From NCBI RefSeq assembly GCF_024582835.1, contig NZ_CP102096.1:62001-126000 (forward strand): 64,000 nucleotides of DNA, in the 5' to 3' direction. Source of the stretch: Vibrio japonicus. GTDB taxonomy: Bacteria; Pseudomonadota; Gammaproteobacteria; Enterobacterales; Vibrionaceae. A program made the position numbers and the translations under genes. Positions 24,617-33,680 of this stretch are shown piece by piece (within the stretch, counting starts at the first letter, position 1; the number at the start of each line of letters is the position of its first letter). Below the pieces are notes generated by a model. It saw nothing but the letters and a program-made list of their open reading frames with translations. It did no database searches and was not told the origin of the DNA.

Positions 24617-26452
24617 ATGACAGCCACACTAATAGCCGAACAATCTGATCCAACGGTGACGCCACAAAGCATACTTGAGGAGGTCTTCGGATATCAGACG
24701 TTTCGTGATGGACAACAAGAGGTGATCGAGTCTGCGGTCGCAGGGCAAGACAGTTTGGTTATTATGCCAACGGGTGGTGGTAAGTCGCTTTGTTATCAAA
24801 TCCCGGCGTTGGTTCGAAATGGCCTGACGCTCGTGATCTCTCCGCTGATTTCGTTAATGAAAGACCAGGTCGATCAGCTAAAAGCGAATGGCGTGGCGGC
24901 AGAGTGCGTTAATTCAACCATGTCACGTGAAGAGCTGATCTCCGTGTACAACCGAATGCATTCAGGTGCCATAAAACTGATTTATGTTTCCCCTGAACGC
25001 GTGTTGATGCGTGATTTTATAGAACGTTTAGAGAGCTTGCCGCTGTCGATGATCGCGGTGGATGAAGCGCACTGTATTTCTCAGTGGGGACATGATTTTA
25101 GACCGGAATACGCCTCTTTAGGTCAGCTAAAGCAGTATTTTCCGCATGTGCCAGTGATGGCGCTCACGGCAACGGCTGATGATGCTACTCGTAAAGATAT
25201 CATGCATCGTTTACAACTTTGCGAGCCCCATGAGTATCTGGGTAGCTTTGATAGACCGAATATCAGCTATACCTTAGTTGAAAAGCACAAACCCGTTTCT
25301 CAGGTGGTTCGATTTCTCGAAAACCAGAGGGGTCAATGCGGTATTATCTACTGCGGTAGCCGAAAGAAAGTTGAAATGTTGACAGAAAAACTGTGCAACA
25401 ACGGCTTGCGAGCGGCCAGTTATCATGCGGGTTTGGAAGTGGATGAGCGTGCTTACGTACAAGATGCCTTCCAGCGTGATGATATTCAGATAGTGGTCGC
25501 CACAGTTGCATTTGGTATGGGGATCAACAAACCTAATGTGCGTTTTGTGGTTCACTTTGATATCCCTCGTAACATCGAGTCTTACTATCAGGAAACCGGT
25601 CGTGCCGGACGTGATGGTTTGCCAGCAGAAGCGATGATGCTCTATGACCCAGCGGATATCAGTTGGTTGCGCCGCATGTTGGACGAAAAAGATGATGGCC
25701 CGCAAAAACAAGTCGAAGCGCATAAGCTCCACGCAATGAGTGCGTTTGCTGAAGCACAAACCTGCCGTCGACAAGTGCTGCTCAACTATTTTGGCGAGTA
25801 TCGCGAAAAGCCGTGTGGTAACTGCGATATCTGCCTAGACCCACCGAAACATTTCGATGCAACGGAGCAGGCGCAAAAAGCGCTGTCTTGTGTGTATCGC
25901 GTCAATCAGAGTTTTGGTATGGGCTATGTGGTGGAAGTGCTGCGCGGTATGCAAAATATTCGTGTACGTGAGAATGGCCACGATAAGATCTCAACCTACG
26001 GGCTTGGACGTGAGAACAGCCATGACTACTGGGTAAGTATTTTCCGCCAGTTGATTCACAAAGGATTGTTATCCCAAAATATTACCCGCAACTCAACGCT
26101 GCAGCTAACTGAAGAAGCGAGGCCACTGTTGCGCGGTGAGATGTCGCTTGAACTCGCAGTGCCTCGCCTAGATACGGCAGCGCGAGCGGCTAAATCAGAT
26201 AAGCTATCGAACAAACACTACGACAAAAAGCTGTTTGCTAAATTACGTAAGCTGCGTAAAGCGATCGCTGATGAAGATGGTTTACCACCATATGTGGTAT
26301 TCAGCGACGCAACCTTGATCGACATGGCCGAGATACTGCCAACTTCCTATGGCGAAATGCTGGCGGTAAACGGAGTCGGGCAACGTAAGCTGGAAAAATA
26401 CGCCGATCCATTCTTAGATTTAATTCAGGAGCACTTAACTAATCATGGTTGA
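24617..26452 (+). CDS. recQ: ATP-dependent DNA helicase RecQ
   Basis: 611 residues from the ATG at 24617; E. coli RecQ has 609. The open frame begins 14 codons earlier, but homologues start at this ATG. A 3'-5' helicase of recombination and fork repair. Motifs: [16 protein letters not shown] (Walker A, Lys56), [17 protein letters not shown] (motif II with the RecQ aromatic loop), TATADDATR, and [10 protein letters not shown] (motif VI). The zinc-binding cysteines [10 protein letters not shown] ... CGNCDIC follow, then winged-helix and HRDC domains (about 530-605). It overlaps the next gene by 8 nt. Confidence 0.96.
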   Translation: MTATLIAEQSDPTVTPQSILEEVFGYQTFRDGQQEVIESAVAGQDSLVIMPTGGGKSLCYQIPALVRNGLTLVISPLISLMKDQVDQLKANGVAAECVNSTMSREELISVYNRMHSGAIKLIYVSPERVLMRDFIERLESLPLSMIAVDEAHCISQWGHDFRPEYASLGQLKQYFPHVPVMALTATADDATRKDIMHRLQLCEPHEYLGSFDRPNISYTLVEKHKPVSQVVRFLENQRGQCGIIYCGSRKKVEMLTEKLCNNGLRAASYHAGLEVDERAYVQDAFQRDDIQIVVATVAFGMGINKPNVRFVVHFDIPRNIESYYQETGRAGRDGLPAEAMMLYDPADISWLRRMLDEKDDGPQKQVEAHKLHAMSAFAEAQTCRRQVLLNYFGEYREKPCGNCDICLDPPKHFDATEQAQKALSCVYRVNQSFGMGYVVEVLRGMQNIRVRENGHDKISTYGLGRENSHDYWVSIFRQLIHKGLLSQNITRNSTLQLTEEARPLLRGEMSLELAVPRLDTAARAAKSDKLSNKHYDKKLFAKLRKLRKAIADEDGLPPYVVFSDATLIDMAEILPTSYGEMLAVNGVGQRKLEKYADPFLDLIQEHLTNHG

Positions 26453-26759
26453 TCAACAAACGGAATTTGGCCTGCAAGAGTATCAGGCAGACGAAGGTCG
26501 CATTATTATTCGTACCCCAAGCTTTGACTTTGACTCTTTTCCAGAGCTTGGAGCGCGTTTAGTCGAGCTGCTATCTGCGACAGTGGTCGAAAAGCAGTGG
26601 GATGCCGATATTCACTCTTGGCTGATTGACTTTGAAGGCTGCCAACTGTTCTTGAGAGCCGAGCATTACAGTGAGTGCGTATGGTTTGAAGCGCTTTCAA
26701 TTGAAGATTCAAAAGAAGAACTTGCGTTCCTAGCCAGCCTTTTTCAGCGCGGATTTTAG
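26445..26759 (+). CDS. DUF3630 family protein
   Basis: 104 residues, acidic, with no membrane segment or signal. Shares the DUF3630 pattern ([38 protein letters not shown]). Overlaps the recQ stop by 8 nt, so it is made with RecQ, as is usual in vibrios and relatives. Function unknown; the link to RecQ rests only on co-translation. Confidence 0.75.
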   Translation: MVDQQTEFGLQEYQADEGRIIIRTPSFDFDSFPELGARLVELLSATVVEKQWDADIHSWLIDFEGCQLFLRAEHYSECVWFEALSIEDSKEELAFLASLFQRGF

Positions 26760-26788
26760 TACGCCAACGATTGCGTAATTACTCAGGC

Positions 26789-26816
26789 TTGCGGCTATAG
26801 TTGGTTAATGTATAAT
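26789..26816 (+). promoter_or_regulatory. Promoter of the queuosine-precursor transporter transcript
   Basis: TTGCGG (26789-26794), 16-nt spacer and a perfect TATAAT (26811-26816). This gives a leader of roughly 230 nt before the yhhQ start. The leader carries a 7-bp hairpin CCCTATG/CATAGGG (26892-26907) and a long-range 10-bp pair CCAACTATTT/AAATAGTTGG (26937-26946 with 26993-27002). Confidence 0.6.
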
Positions 26817-27013
26817 CGCCCGCCGCGATATTTGTCATATTTGAAGTTTCATCATCGTTGACTACATTCGTCCTCCCTAATCACATAGGTTCCCTATGCT
26901 CATAGGGCAGTACTCATTTGTCGCCTTGTTGAAACTCCAACTATTTAAAATATCTTAATCTCTTTATTTACATTGTTGGTAAGAGTCGTTCCAAATAGTT
27001 GGGATAGATTCGA

Positions 27014-27049
27014 TTTGGGTTCCCTCACCCCCAAACCAAACTAAAAAGG
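27014..27049 (+). promoter_or_regulatory. Probable preQ1 riboswitch (class I)
   Basis: Compact pseudoknot layout: P1 TTTGGG (27014-27019) with CCCAAA (27030-27035); loop 1 TTCCCTCACC, ending in the C that binds the ligand in known class I aptamers; then an A-rich tail with AAACTAAAAAGG. Loop bases CCT can pair with AGG (27047-27049), which is part of the ribosome site AAAGG. The gene it controls encodes a queuosine-precursor transporter, a known target of this riboswitch. The layout is direct observation; the class assignment is by memory of the consensus. Confidence 0.62.
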
Positions 27050-27055
27050 TATCGC

Positions 27056-27724
27056 ATGAGTAACTTTACCCCTGCGCAGCAGCGCAAAGCCCTTTTCTTT
27101 TTGACCCTGTTTCACCTGATCATTATTGCATCGAGCAACTATCTGGTTCAGCTTCCGTTTACCATCTTTGGTTTTCATACCACTTGGGGTGCTTTCACTT
27201 TCCCATTTATTTTCTTAGCAACGGATTTAACGGTTCGTGTCTTTGGTGCACAGTTGGCTCGTCGTATTATCTTCTTGGTAATGTTGCCAGCCTTGGCAGT
27301 GTCGTACGCGCTGTCAGTCTTGTTCTATGAAGGCCAGTTCCAAGGTTTTGCTCAGTTGAGTGAGTTTAACCTGTTTGTCGCACGTATTGCTGCGGCGAGT
27401 TTTATGGCGTATCTACTTGGTCAAATCCTTGATGTGCACGTATTCAACCGTCTGCGTCAGCTAAAACAATGGTGGGTCGCGCCTACGTGTTCAACGTTGT
27501 TTGGTAACGCGCTAGATACCATTGCTTTCTTTGCGATTGCTTTCTACCAAAGCCCAGATCCATTTATGGCGGAGCATTGGACAGAGATCGCCTTGGTCGA
27601 TTATGGCTTCAAGCTAGTCATTAGCTTGGGTCTGTTTGTCCCAATGTACGGCGTGTTGTTGAACTACTTAGTGAAGAAGCTGACCGCAGTGAATCCAGAG
27701 TTCAAGATGGTCGGTGCAAACTAA
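27056..27724 (+). CDS. yhhQ: Queuosine precursor (preQ0/preQ1) transporter, YhhQ family
   Basis: 222 residues with about six membrane helices. Shows the YhhQ/VUT signature FIFLATDLTVRVFGAQLARR (about 57-76) and the later DVHVFNRLR and LFGNALDTIAFFAIAF. E. coli YhhQ imports 7-cyano- and 7-aminomethyl-7-deazaguanine for the queuosine modification of tRNA. The AAAGG ribosome site 6 nt before the ATG lies within the riboswitch candidate. Monocistronic, with a strong terminator 16 nt later. Confidence 0.92.
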   Translation: MSNFTPAQQRKALFFLTLFHLIIIASSNYLVQLPFTIFGFHTTWGAFTFPFIFLATDLTVRVFGAQLARRIIFLVMLPALAVSYALSVLFYEGQFQGFAQLSEFNLFVARIAAASFMAYLLGQILDVHVFNRLRQLKQWWVAPTCSTLFGNALDTIAFFAIAFYQSPDPFMAEHWTEIALVDYGFKLVISLGLFVPMYGVLLNYLVKKLTAVNPEFKMVGAN

Positions 27725-27740
27725 GCCCCATCAAAAACAA

Positions 27741-27774
27741 AAAAGCCCGAGTGAGAACATCACTCGGGCTTTTT
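27741..27774. terminator. Terminator between convergent yhhQ and gppA
   Basis: 14-bp stem AAAAGCCCGAGTGA/TCACTCGGGCTTTT with a 5-nt loop. Symmetrical, so usable by both genes. Confidence 0.93.
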
Positions 27775-27791
27775 GCTATTTGTTAGACTCG

Positions 27792-29282
27792 CTATTTGGC
27801 AATCACGTTCAGTGGCCAGCCAATATCCGTTTGTCGGTTGGCTTCGATTTCAAGCTCGGCCGCAGTAAGAGGGTTTGCCTCTAGCCACTGGGCGTCAATT
27901 GATAATGTCAGTTTGTCTCCATCCGAACTTAGCGTAAACGCTGGCTCCAAATCTGGATTTCTACGATGTGACAATAGAACGGCAACGCGCAGTAGGCGTA
28001 AAACACGTTTAGCACTTGTACCAGAAATGGCGTGCTGTTCTGGGAGTGACGTCAGTTGATCACGGTAGCGTCGCGCCACTTCACCCAATAGGTGTTTTTG
28101 TGCGCGAGTGTAGCCAGGTAGATCAAGGTTTTGAAGTAGGTAAGCGTTGTGCTCACCACCTTTCTTGAAGTCAATCGTGAGACCAATTTCGTGTAGCTTG
28201 GCGGCGGTATCAAGCAGAATGTGCCCTTGCTCTTCATTGATCCAATCTTGTTGGCATTGCCTTAAAAGCTTGGCTGCCATAGAGGCGACTTGGTCACCGT
28301 AGCTAGTATCGATTTGGTAGCGGCTTTGTACACTAGCGATCGTGCGCGCACGAATATCGTCTTGCTTTAGCTCTTCTACCATCTCGTAGACTAAGCCTTC
28401 ACGCAGCGCGCCGCCTGCTAGTGTCATCGAATCAATTTCTAACAGCTCAAAAATGGCGATCAATATAGATAGGCCGCTTGGAAATACCAGTGCTCGCTCT
28501 AAGGTTAGCCCTTCAATTTCAAGTTCTTCAAGGTGCTCAGCACGCATCGCCTGTTTCTGAAGACGTTTTAGCTTGGCGAGTGTAATCACCTCATCCATGC
28601 CCTGTGCCAACATGATTTCTTGCAACGCTTGCACTGTACCAGAAGCACCGACACACACGTCCCAACCTATCTGCGTGTATTGCTCTAAGATAGGTTGCAA
28701 GGTGTCTTTAGCTGCTTGAATCGCGTTATTAAAGTTTGTCGACGTTAGCTGGCGATCTTTAAAATGACGTTCTAGCCAAGTCACGCAGCCCATCTTAAGG
28801 CTAGTCAAAGCTTTCGCTTCAAAGCCTTCACCGATAATTAGCTCGGTACTGGCACCGCCAATATCGACTACCAGGCGGCGGCCACTGCCTCCAGAGGTAT
28901 GCGCAACACCTTTATAAATAGTGGCGGCTTCCTCTTCTCCACAGATAACTTCAATATCGTAACCTAAGATCTGGTTTGCTTTTTCCAGAAACTTTTCAAC
29001 GTTTGTCGCGGTACGAAGCGTAGCTGTACCCACAATACGAATATTCTCTTTCGGAATATCCTGAAGTCGTTCAGCAAATAAGCTCAGGCAGTCCCAACCT
29101 CGCTGCATGGCTTCCAGACTAAGAGCATTATGTTCATCTAACCCAGCGGCTAGGCGAACCTTGCGTTTTATCTTAGCCATAGTTTGTACGCTTCCATCTA
29201 TATGACGCACAACGAGCATATGAAAACTGTTCGATCCGAGATCGATGGCTGCATATAGCGGAGATGATACTGCTTGGCTCAT
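27792..29282 (-). CDS. gppA: Guanosine-5'-triphosphate,3'-diphosphate pyrophosphatase (Ppx/GppA family)
   Basis: 496 residues, as in E. coli GppA (494). Converts pppGpp to ppGpp in the stringent response and also has exopolyphosphatase activity. Visible are the N-terminal phosphate loop [13 protein letters not shown] (12-24), [10 protein letters not shown] (about 85), the second phosphate motif [14 protein letters not shown] (about 140) and the C-terminal HD-like domain with [19 protein letters not shown]. The start lies 6 nt after the rhlB stop, so the two form one operon, the same pair as in E. coli. Confidence 0.95.
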   Translation of the reverse strand: MSQAVSSPLYAAIDLGSNSFHMLVVRHIDGSVQTMAKIKRKVRLAAGLDEHNALSLEAMQRGWDCLSLFAERLQDIPKENIRIVGTATLRTATNVEKFLEKANQILGYDIEVICGEEEAATIYKGVAHTSGGSGRRLVVDIGGASTELIIGEGFEAKALTSLKMGCVTWLERHFKDRQLTSTNFNNAIQAAKDTLQPILEQYTQIGWDVCVGASGTVQALQEIMLAQGMDEVITLAKLKRLQKQAMRAEHLEELEIEGLTLERALVFPSGLSILIAIFELLEIDSMTLAGGALREGLVYEMVEELKQDDIRARTIASVQSRYQIDTSYGDQVASMAAKLLRQCQQDWINEEQGHILLDTAAKLHEIGLTIDFKKGGEHNAYLLQNLDLPGYTRAQKHLLGEVARRYRDQLTSLPEQHAISGTSAKRVLRLLRVAVLLSHRRNPDLEPAFTLSSDGDKLTLSIDAQWLEANPLTAAELEIEANRQTDIGWPLNVIAK

Positions 29283-29288
29283 AGACGC

Positions 29289-30590
29289 TTAAGAATCCTT
29301 CTGTTGACGCGGACGAGAGCGAGTGTTTTGGCGACGGTTGTTTGAACGTGAACCACCAGTATTAGTACGGCGCTGTTGCGGACGATTAGAACGCATACGA
29401 ATTGGAGCTGGAAGATCTTCAATCAGCGCGCTTGGGTCGTAATCAGAAACTGGAATCGCGTGTTCTATATACTCTTCGATTGCTGGCAAGTTGATTGCGT
29501 AATCTTCACAAGCAAAGCTAATCGAGTGACCGCTTGCACCAGCACGACCTGTACGACCAATACGGTGTACGTAGTCCTCACAATCGTCTGGTAAATCGTA
29601 GTTATAAACGTGTGTCACTTGTGGAATGTGCAGACCACGGGCAGCAACGTCGGTCGCAACCAGAATATCCACTTCACCTTTAGTGAATTGATCCAGAATG
29701 CGTTCACGTTTCTTCTGCGGTACATCACCCGTTAGTAGACCAACACGATGACCATCTGCAGCTAAATGTCCCCAAACCGAATCACACTTGTGCTTGGTGT
29801 TAGCGAAAATAATTGCACGGTCTGGCCATTCTTCTTCAATCAGAGTTTGAAGCAGCGCCATTTTGTGTTCGTTGGATGGGTAGAACAGCTCTTCTTGGAT
29901 ACGGTGACCGGTTTTCTGTTCAGGCTCTACTACCACGTGCTCTGGATTATGCATGTGCTCGAACGCCAGCTCTTGTACGCGGTAAGACAGCGTCGCAGAA
30001 AACAGCATGTTCAAACGCTCTTTTGGTTCAGGCATACGGCGGAATAGGAAACGAATGTCCTTAATAAAGCCAAGGTCAAACATGCGATCCGCTTCGTCTA
30101 ATACTACTGCTTGAATGTGGTTTAGGTTGAACACTCGTTGCTTGTAGAAGTCAATGATTCGGCCAGTCGTACCGATCAAAACGTCAACACCTTGCTCTAG
30201 TTTGGCAAGCTGTTTGTCGTAGCTTTCTCCGCCGTAAGCAAGTGCGGCTTTAATACCTGTGCTTTCGATTAGAGGCGCTGCGTCGTTGTAGATCTGAATA
30301 GCTAACTCACGCGTAGGGGCCATGATGATGGCACGCGGCTGAGTTGGTTTACGGCCTTCATGTTCAGGCGTATTCAGTAGGTGGTTAAAAGTAGCAGTCA
30401 AGAAAGCCAGGGTTTTACCTGTCCCTGTTTGAGCCTGACCTGCAATGTCTTGGCCGGTGAGCAGTACCGGCAACGCCAAGGCTTGAATTGGGGTACAAAA
30501 TTCGAACCCTTTTTTAATCAAACCTTCAGTAACTTGGGCATGCAATCCCAAATCGGCGAACTTTTGCTCTGTGATATGCGTCTTTTTCAT
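29289..30590 (-). CDS. rhlB: ATP-dependent RNA helicase RhlB
   Basis: 433 residues. A DEAD-box helicase that works with RNase E in the degradosome. Q motif [11 protein letters not shown] (about 32), Walker A AQTGTGKT (about 53-60), PTRELA, DEAD within [11 protein letters not shown] (about 166), SAT in LFSATLSYR, and [10 protein letters not shown] (motif VI, about 340). The C-terminal tail (about 395-433) is very basic ([20 protein letters not shown]) and likely binds RNA. Divergent from trxA and cotranscribed with gppA. Confidence 0.96.
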   Translation of the reverse strand: MKKTHITEQKFADLGLHAQVTEGLIKKGFEFCTPIQALALPVLLTGQDIAGQAQTGTGKTLAFLTATFNHLLNTPEHEGRKPTQPRAIIMAPTRELAIQIYNDAAPLIESTGIKAALAYGGESYDKQLAKLEQGVDVLIGTTGRIIDFYKQRVFNLNHIQAVVLDEADRMFDLGFIKDIRFLFRRMPEPKERLNMLFSATLSYRVQELAFEHMHNPEHVVVEPEQKTGHRIQEELFYPSNEHKMALLQTLIEEEWPDRAIIFANTKHKCDSVWGHLAADGHRVGLLTGDVPQKKRERILDQFTKGEVDILVATDVAARGLHIPQVTHVYNYDLPDDCEDYVHRIGRTGRAGASGHSISFACEDYAINLPAIEEYIEHAIPVSDYDPSALIEDLPAPIRMRSNRPQQRRTNTGGSRSNNRRQNTRSRPRQQKDS

Positions 30591-30633
30591 GGCTATAGAA
30601 TATCAGCTTAAGCTTGCAATACGAAAGTAAATA

Positions 30634-30697
30634 CATTCCAATAGGGCATCTTAATACTGGTTATCATCCAACCAGTTCTGAAAAACACATTGGAGTG
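30634..30697 (+). promoter_or_regulatory. Nested inverted repeats upstream of trxA
   Basis: CATTCCAAT (30634-30642) can pair over 9 bp (one G-U) with ATTGGAGTG (30689-30697), which contains the GGAG ribosome site of trxA. Between them is a perfect 7-bp hairpin ACTGGTT/AACCAGT (30656-30676). Whether both arms are in the mRNA depends on the unmapped transcription start. Confidence 0.4.
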
Positions 30698-30701
30698 GAA
30701 G

Positions 30702-31028
30702 ATGAGTGATAAGATTTTGCAGCTAACTGATGACGGTTTTGAAAACGATGTAATCAACGCTGCAGGCCCTGTATTAGTAGACTTTTGGGCAGAATGGTGT
30801 GGTCCTTGTAAGATGATTGCTCCGATTCTGGACGAAGTCGCTGAAGAGTACGAAGGCAAACTCACTATCGGTAAACTAAATATCGACCAAAACGCAGGTA
30901 CACCACCTAAATTTGGTATTCGCGGTATTCCAACGTTGCTTCTATTTAAAGATGGCAGCGTAGCAGCAACTAAAGTAGGCGCGCTGTCTAAGACTCAACT
31001 AAAAGAGTTCCTAGACGCAAACCTGTAA
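30702..31028 (+). CDS. trxA: Thioredoxin 1
   Basis: 108 residues from the ATG at 30702 (E. coli TrxA has 109). Cytoplasmic disulfide reductase; the redox site WCGPCK has Cys33 and Cys36, and the cis-proline lies in [11 protein letters not shown] (about 75). Asp27 (VDFWAEWC) is present. GGAG lies 6 nt upstream; an open frame four codons longer has no better site. Divergent from rhlB and upstream of rho, the conserved rhlB-trxA-rho order of gamma-proteobacteria. Confidence 0.97.
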   Translation: MSDKILQLTDDGFENDVINAAGPVLVDFWAEWCGPCKMIAPILDEVAEEYEGKLTIGKLNIDQNAGTPPKFGIRGIPTLLLFKDGSVAATKVGALSKTQLKEFLDANL

Positions 31029-31040
31029 TAGTCACATAAG

Positions 31041-31070
31041 ACCGTGCATTGTAAATAATGCACGGTTTTG
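31041..31070 (+). terminator. trxA terminator
   Basis: 10-bp stem ACCGTGCATT/AATGCACGGT with a 6-nt loop, then TTTTGTTTTTG. Confidence 0.9.
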
Positions 31071-31223
31071 TTTTTGTGCTCCAACAAAATCTAGACTAGG
31101 CTAGTATTTAGTGCTAATTTATCGCACGTTAATTAAACAAGTTCTCTTCTTGGTCGATCCTGTGACCAAATCCATCTTAACTAAATAACAGATCCTATTT
31201 TGACTAAACAAGTATCCACCACC

Positions 31224-32483
31224 ATGAATCTAACAGAACTGAAAAACAGACCTGTGTCTGATCTTGTAAAACTTGGCGAAAGCTTGGGCCTTGAAAACCT
31301 TGCGCGTCTAAGAAAACAAGACATCATCTTCGCCATCCTTAAAGCGCATGCGAAAAGTGGTGAAGATATTTTTGGCGACGGGGTTCTGGAAATACTTCAA
31401 GACGGTTTTGGTTTCCTACGTAGTGCCGACAGTTCATATTTGGCCGGCCCTGATGATATCTACGTATCTCCTAGCCAGATTCGTCGCTTCAACCTACGTA
31501 CAGGTGACTCAATTGCAGGTAAGATTCGTCCACCAAAAGACGGTGAACGTTACTTTGCTCTGTTAAAAGTTAACACAGTTAACGACGACAAACCGGATAA
31601 TGCGCGTAACAAGATTCTTTTTGAGAACTTAACACCGCTGCATGCTAACGAACGCATGGTGATGGAACGCGGTAATGGCTCGACAGAAGACATTACGGCA
31701 CGTGTATTGGATTTGGCTTCACCAATCGGTAAAGGTCAGCGTGGTCTGATTGTTGCTCCGCCAAAAGCGGGTAAGACAATGCTACTGCAAAACATCGCGC
31801 AGAGCATTGCCTACAACCATCCTGAGTGTGAGTTGATGGTACTGCTTATCGATGAGCGTCCGGAAGAAGTAACGGAAATGCAGCGCCTAGTTAAAGGTGA
31901 AGTGATCGCGTCTACGTTTGATGAGCCAGCGTCTCGTCACGTACAAGTGGCAGAAATGGTTATCGAGAAAGCGAAGCGTCTTGTTGAGCACAAAAAAGAC
32001 GTCGTTATTCTTCTTGATTCTATTACTCGTCTAGCGCGTGCATACAACACCGTTGTGCCATCGTCAGGTAAAGTACTGACTGGTGGTGTGGATGCAAACG
32101 CTCTGCATCGTCCGAAGCGCTTCTTCGGTGCGGCACGTAATGTAGAAGAGGGCGGTAGCTTAACGATCATCGCAACAGCACTGGTTGATACTGGTTCTAA
32201 GATGGATGAAGTTATCTACGAAGAATTTAAAGGTACAGGTAACATGGAATTGCACCTGAACCGTAAGATTGCTGAGAAGCGTGTCTTCCCTGCGATTGAC
32301 TTCAACCGTTCTGGTACTCGTCGTGAAGAACTTCTTACGAAGACAGACGAACTACAAAAAATGTGGATCCTGCGTAAGATTGTTCATCCAATGGGTGAAA
32401 CCGATGCGATGGAATTCCTCATTGATAAACTGGCAATGACGAAGACCAATGATGAGTTCTTTGATGCAATGCGTCGCCAGTAA
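31224..32483 (+). CDS. rho: Transcription termination factor Rho
   Basis: 419 residues from the ATG at 31224, exactly the E. coli length and N-terminus (MNLTELKN). An upstream in-frame TTG at 31200 would add eight residues but has no support. Hexameric RNA-dependent ATPase that ends transcription. N-terminal helix bundle (1-47), OSD/cold-shock RNA-binding domain (about 50-125, DGFGFLRS), Walker A APPKAGKT (178-185), Walker [17 protein letters not shown], the Q-loop HVQVAEM and the R-loop with GTGNMELHL. The 195-nt gap after trxA is a long leader, compatible with Rho autoregulation. Confidence 0.98.
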   Translation: MNLTELKNRPVSDLVKLGESLGLENLARLRKQDIIFAILKAHAKSGEDIFGDGVLEILQDGFGFLRSADSSYLAGPDDIYVSPSQIRRFNLRTGDSIAGKIRPPKDGERYFALLKVNTVNDDKPDNARNKILFENLTPLHANERMVMERGNGSTEDITARVLDLASPIGKGQRGLIVAPPKAGKTMLLQNIAQSIAYNHPECELMVLLIDERPEEVTEMQRLVKGEVIASTFDEPASRHVQVAEMVIEKAKRLVEHKKDVVILLDSITRLARAYNTVVPSSGKVLTGGVDANALHRPKRFFGAARNVEEGGSLTIIATALVDTGSKMDEVIYEEFKGTGNMELHLNRKIAEKRVFPAIDFNRSGTRREELLTKTDELQKMWILRKIVHPMGETDAMEFLIDKLAMTKTNDEFFDAMRRQ

Positions 32484-32495
32484 TTAAAATTTAAC

Positions 32496-32528
32496 AAAAA
32501 CGCCATCGACTATATCGGTGGCGTTTTT
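32496..32528 (+). terminator. rho terminator
   Basis: AAAAACGCCATCGA pairs with TCGGTGGCGTTTTT (one G-U) around a 5-nt loop, ending in TTTTTG. Confidence 0.9.
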
Positions 32529-32585
32529 GTTTGCATTCTCTCTGCTGAGCAAGCAAAATGGCGAGAATGTTACAAGGAGGTTAAC

Positions 32586-33581
32586 ATGCAACAAGGAATG
32601 TTGTCGTCAGTTCTCCTATCTGCATCTATGCTATTGGGAACACCTATTGCTTCCGCGATGGAAATGACGTCCTCGCGTGTGGAAGTTCTGCTCGAGGATG
32701 AGCAAATACATCAAAAAGTCGCTGAACTTCTGCAATATGCAGTTGAAGATAATATCGACTCTCTTAATTTTGCGATCGAGAGGCTTACTTTGTCTCAGCA
32801 AGAGGTCGCTCGTTATCTATTGCTCAAAAAAATTGAAGAGCAAAGCATCATTTTAACTCCCAAAATGGCGTTGTTTGTCGAGCGTCAGACATCGATGGTG
32901 CCTACTTACCAAATCCTTGAAAGAGGAGATGGTTACGAGTTTTCTGTTCCTGCCTTTAACTATCCTTCTATCGCAAATCGCTTAATCAAACGCTGGAAAC
33001 AAGATCAGTCAACACTCGATTTTGTGCTGAAAGCCGAGCGTGAAGAGCTCAAACTAAAAGAGTGGTTGTCTGGCAGTGAGTATCAAGTTCAAACTCGCGA
33101 AACGTTATTGATCCGCGAGCTCGATAGTTTGTCTCCCAATGCAATTAATGCCTTAACTAGCCAGCTGACACAGGAAGCTGTTACAAGTTGGTTGCCATCA
33201 TCAGCGGTGATGGTGAGGTTGGCACAAGTTAGCGAAGACTCACAAGTGTATAAGTTGTTATGGTTGATGCGAGCTGACTTTAATAGCCAGAAAGAACTGT
33301 CTAGGCTGGGTTCGATTGCAGATGATTTCTCTATAGAGCAATTGAAGATCGCTACACAAAATCCAAGGCTAAAAGAGAAAGCACTTCAGGCTTTGGCGAG
33401 CATCAAACCTCTAAATAATGACATTCGAGAGTTTCTCATCAGCAAGATGGCGATTAAAGAAGATGCCGAAATCGTCGCTAATGAACTTGCGCGTCAAGGC
33501 TATCAATCTTGGTTAGAAGAGCTGGTAACAAGCAATAAAAAAGTACGCAGTAGTGCGATTACTCATGCACTGTCTTTATAG
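32586..33581 (+). CDS. Exported protein of unknown function, helical repeat-like
   Basis: 331 residues. An unusually strong ribosome site, AAGGAGG, lies 6 nt before the ATG. The N-terminus is a signal peptide (about 1-24, ending IASA-M). The rest is almost wholly helical, with leucine/alanine-rich stretches such as EQLKIATQNPRLKEKALQALASIKP, here quoted in part only as LKIATQNPRLKEKALQAL, that resemble HEAT-like repeats (about 220-320). No catalytic motif is visible and there is no cysteine. I do not recognise the family. It stands alone between rho and ubiD, with its own terminator. Confidence 0.65.
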   Translation: MQQGMLSSVLLSASMLLGTPIASAMEMTSSRVEVLLEDEQIHQKVAELLQYAVEDNIDSLNFAIERLTLSQQEVARYLLLKKIEEQSIILTPKMALFVERQTSMVPTYQILERGDGYEFSVPAFNYPSIANRLIKRWKQDQSTLDFVLKAEREELKLKEWLSGSEYQVQTRETLLIRELDSLSPNAINALTSQLTQEAVTSWLPSSAVMVRLAQVSEDSQVYKLLWLMRADFNSQKELSRLGSIADDFSIEQLKIATQNPRLKEKALQALASIKPLNNDIREFLISKMAIKEDAEIVANELARQGYQSWLEELVTSNKKVRSSAITHALSL

Positions 33582-33610
33582 CGCATAAAATGGACGTAAA
33601 TAACCATATG

Positions 33611-33640
33611 AAAAAGAGGGATCGAATGAACCCTCTTTTT
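33611..33640 (+). terminator. Terminator upstream of ubiD
   Basis: AAAAAGAGGG and CCCTCTTTTT with a 10-nt loop. A TATACT box (33643-33648) begins 3 nt later and is probably the -10 element of ubiD. Confidence 0.85.
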
Positions 33641-33680
33641 GTTATACTGCGTGCAGATTAACCAGTCCATCAGAAGGCCT

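Noticed and set aside
25274..25774. 166-residue open frame on the minus strand
   Set aside because: Antisense to the conserved helicase core of recQ; no ribosome site or homology.
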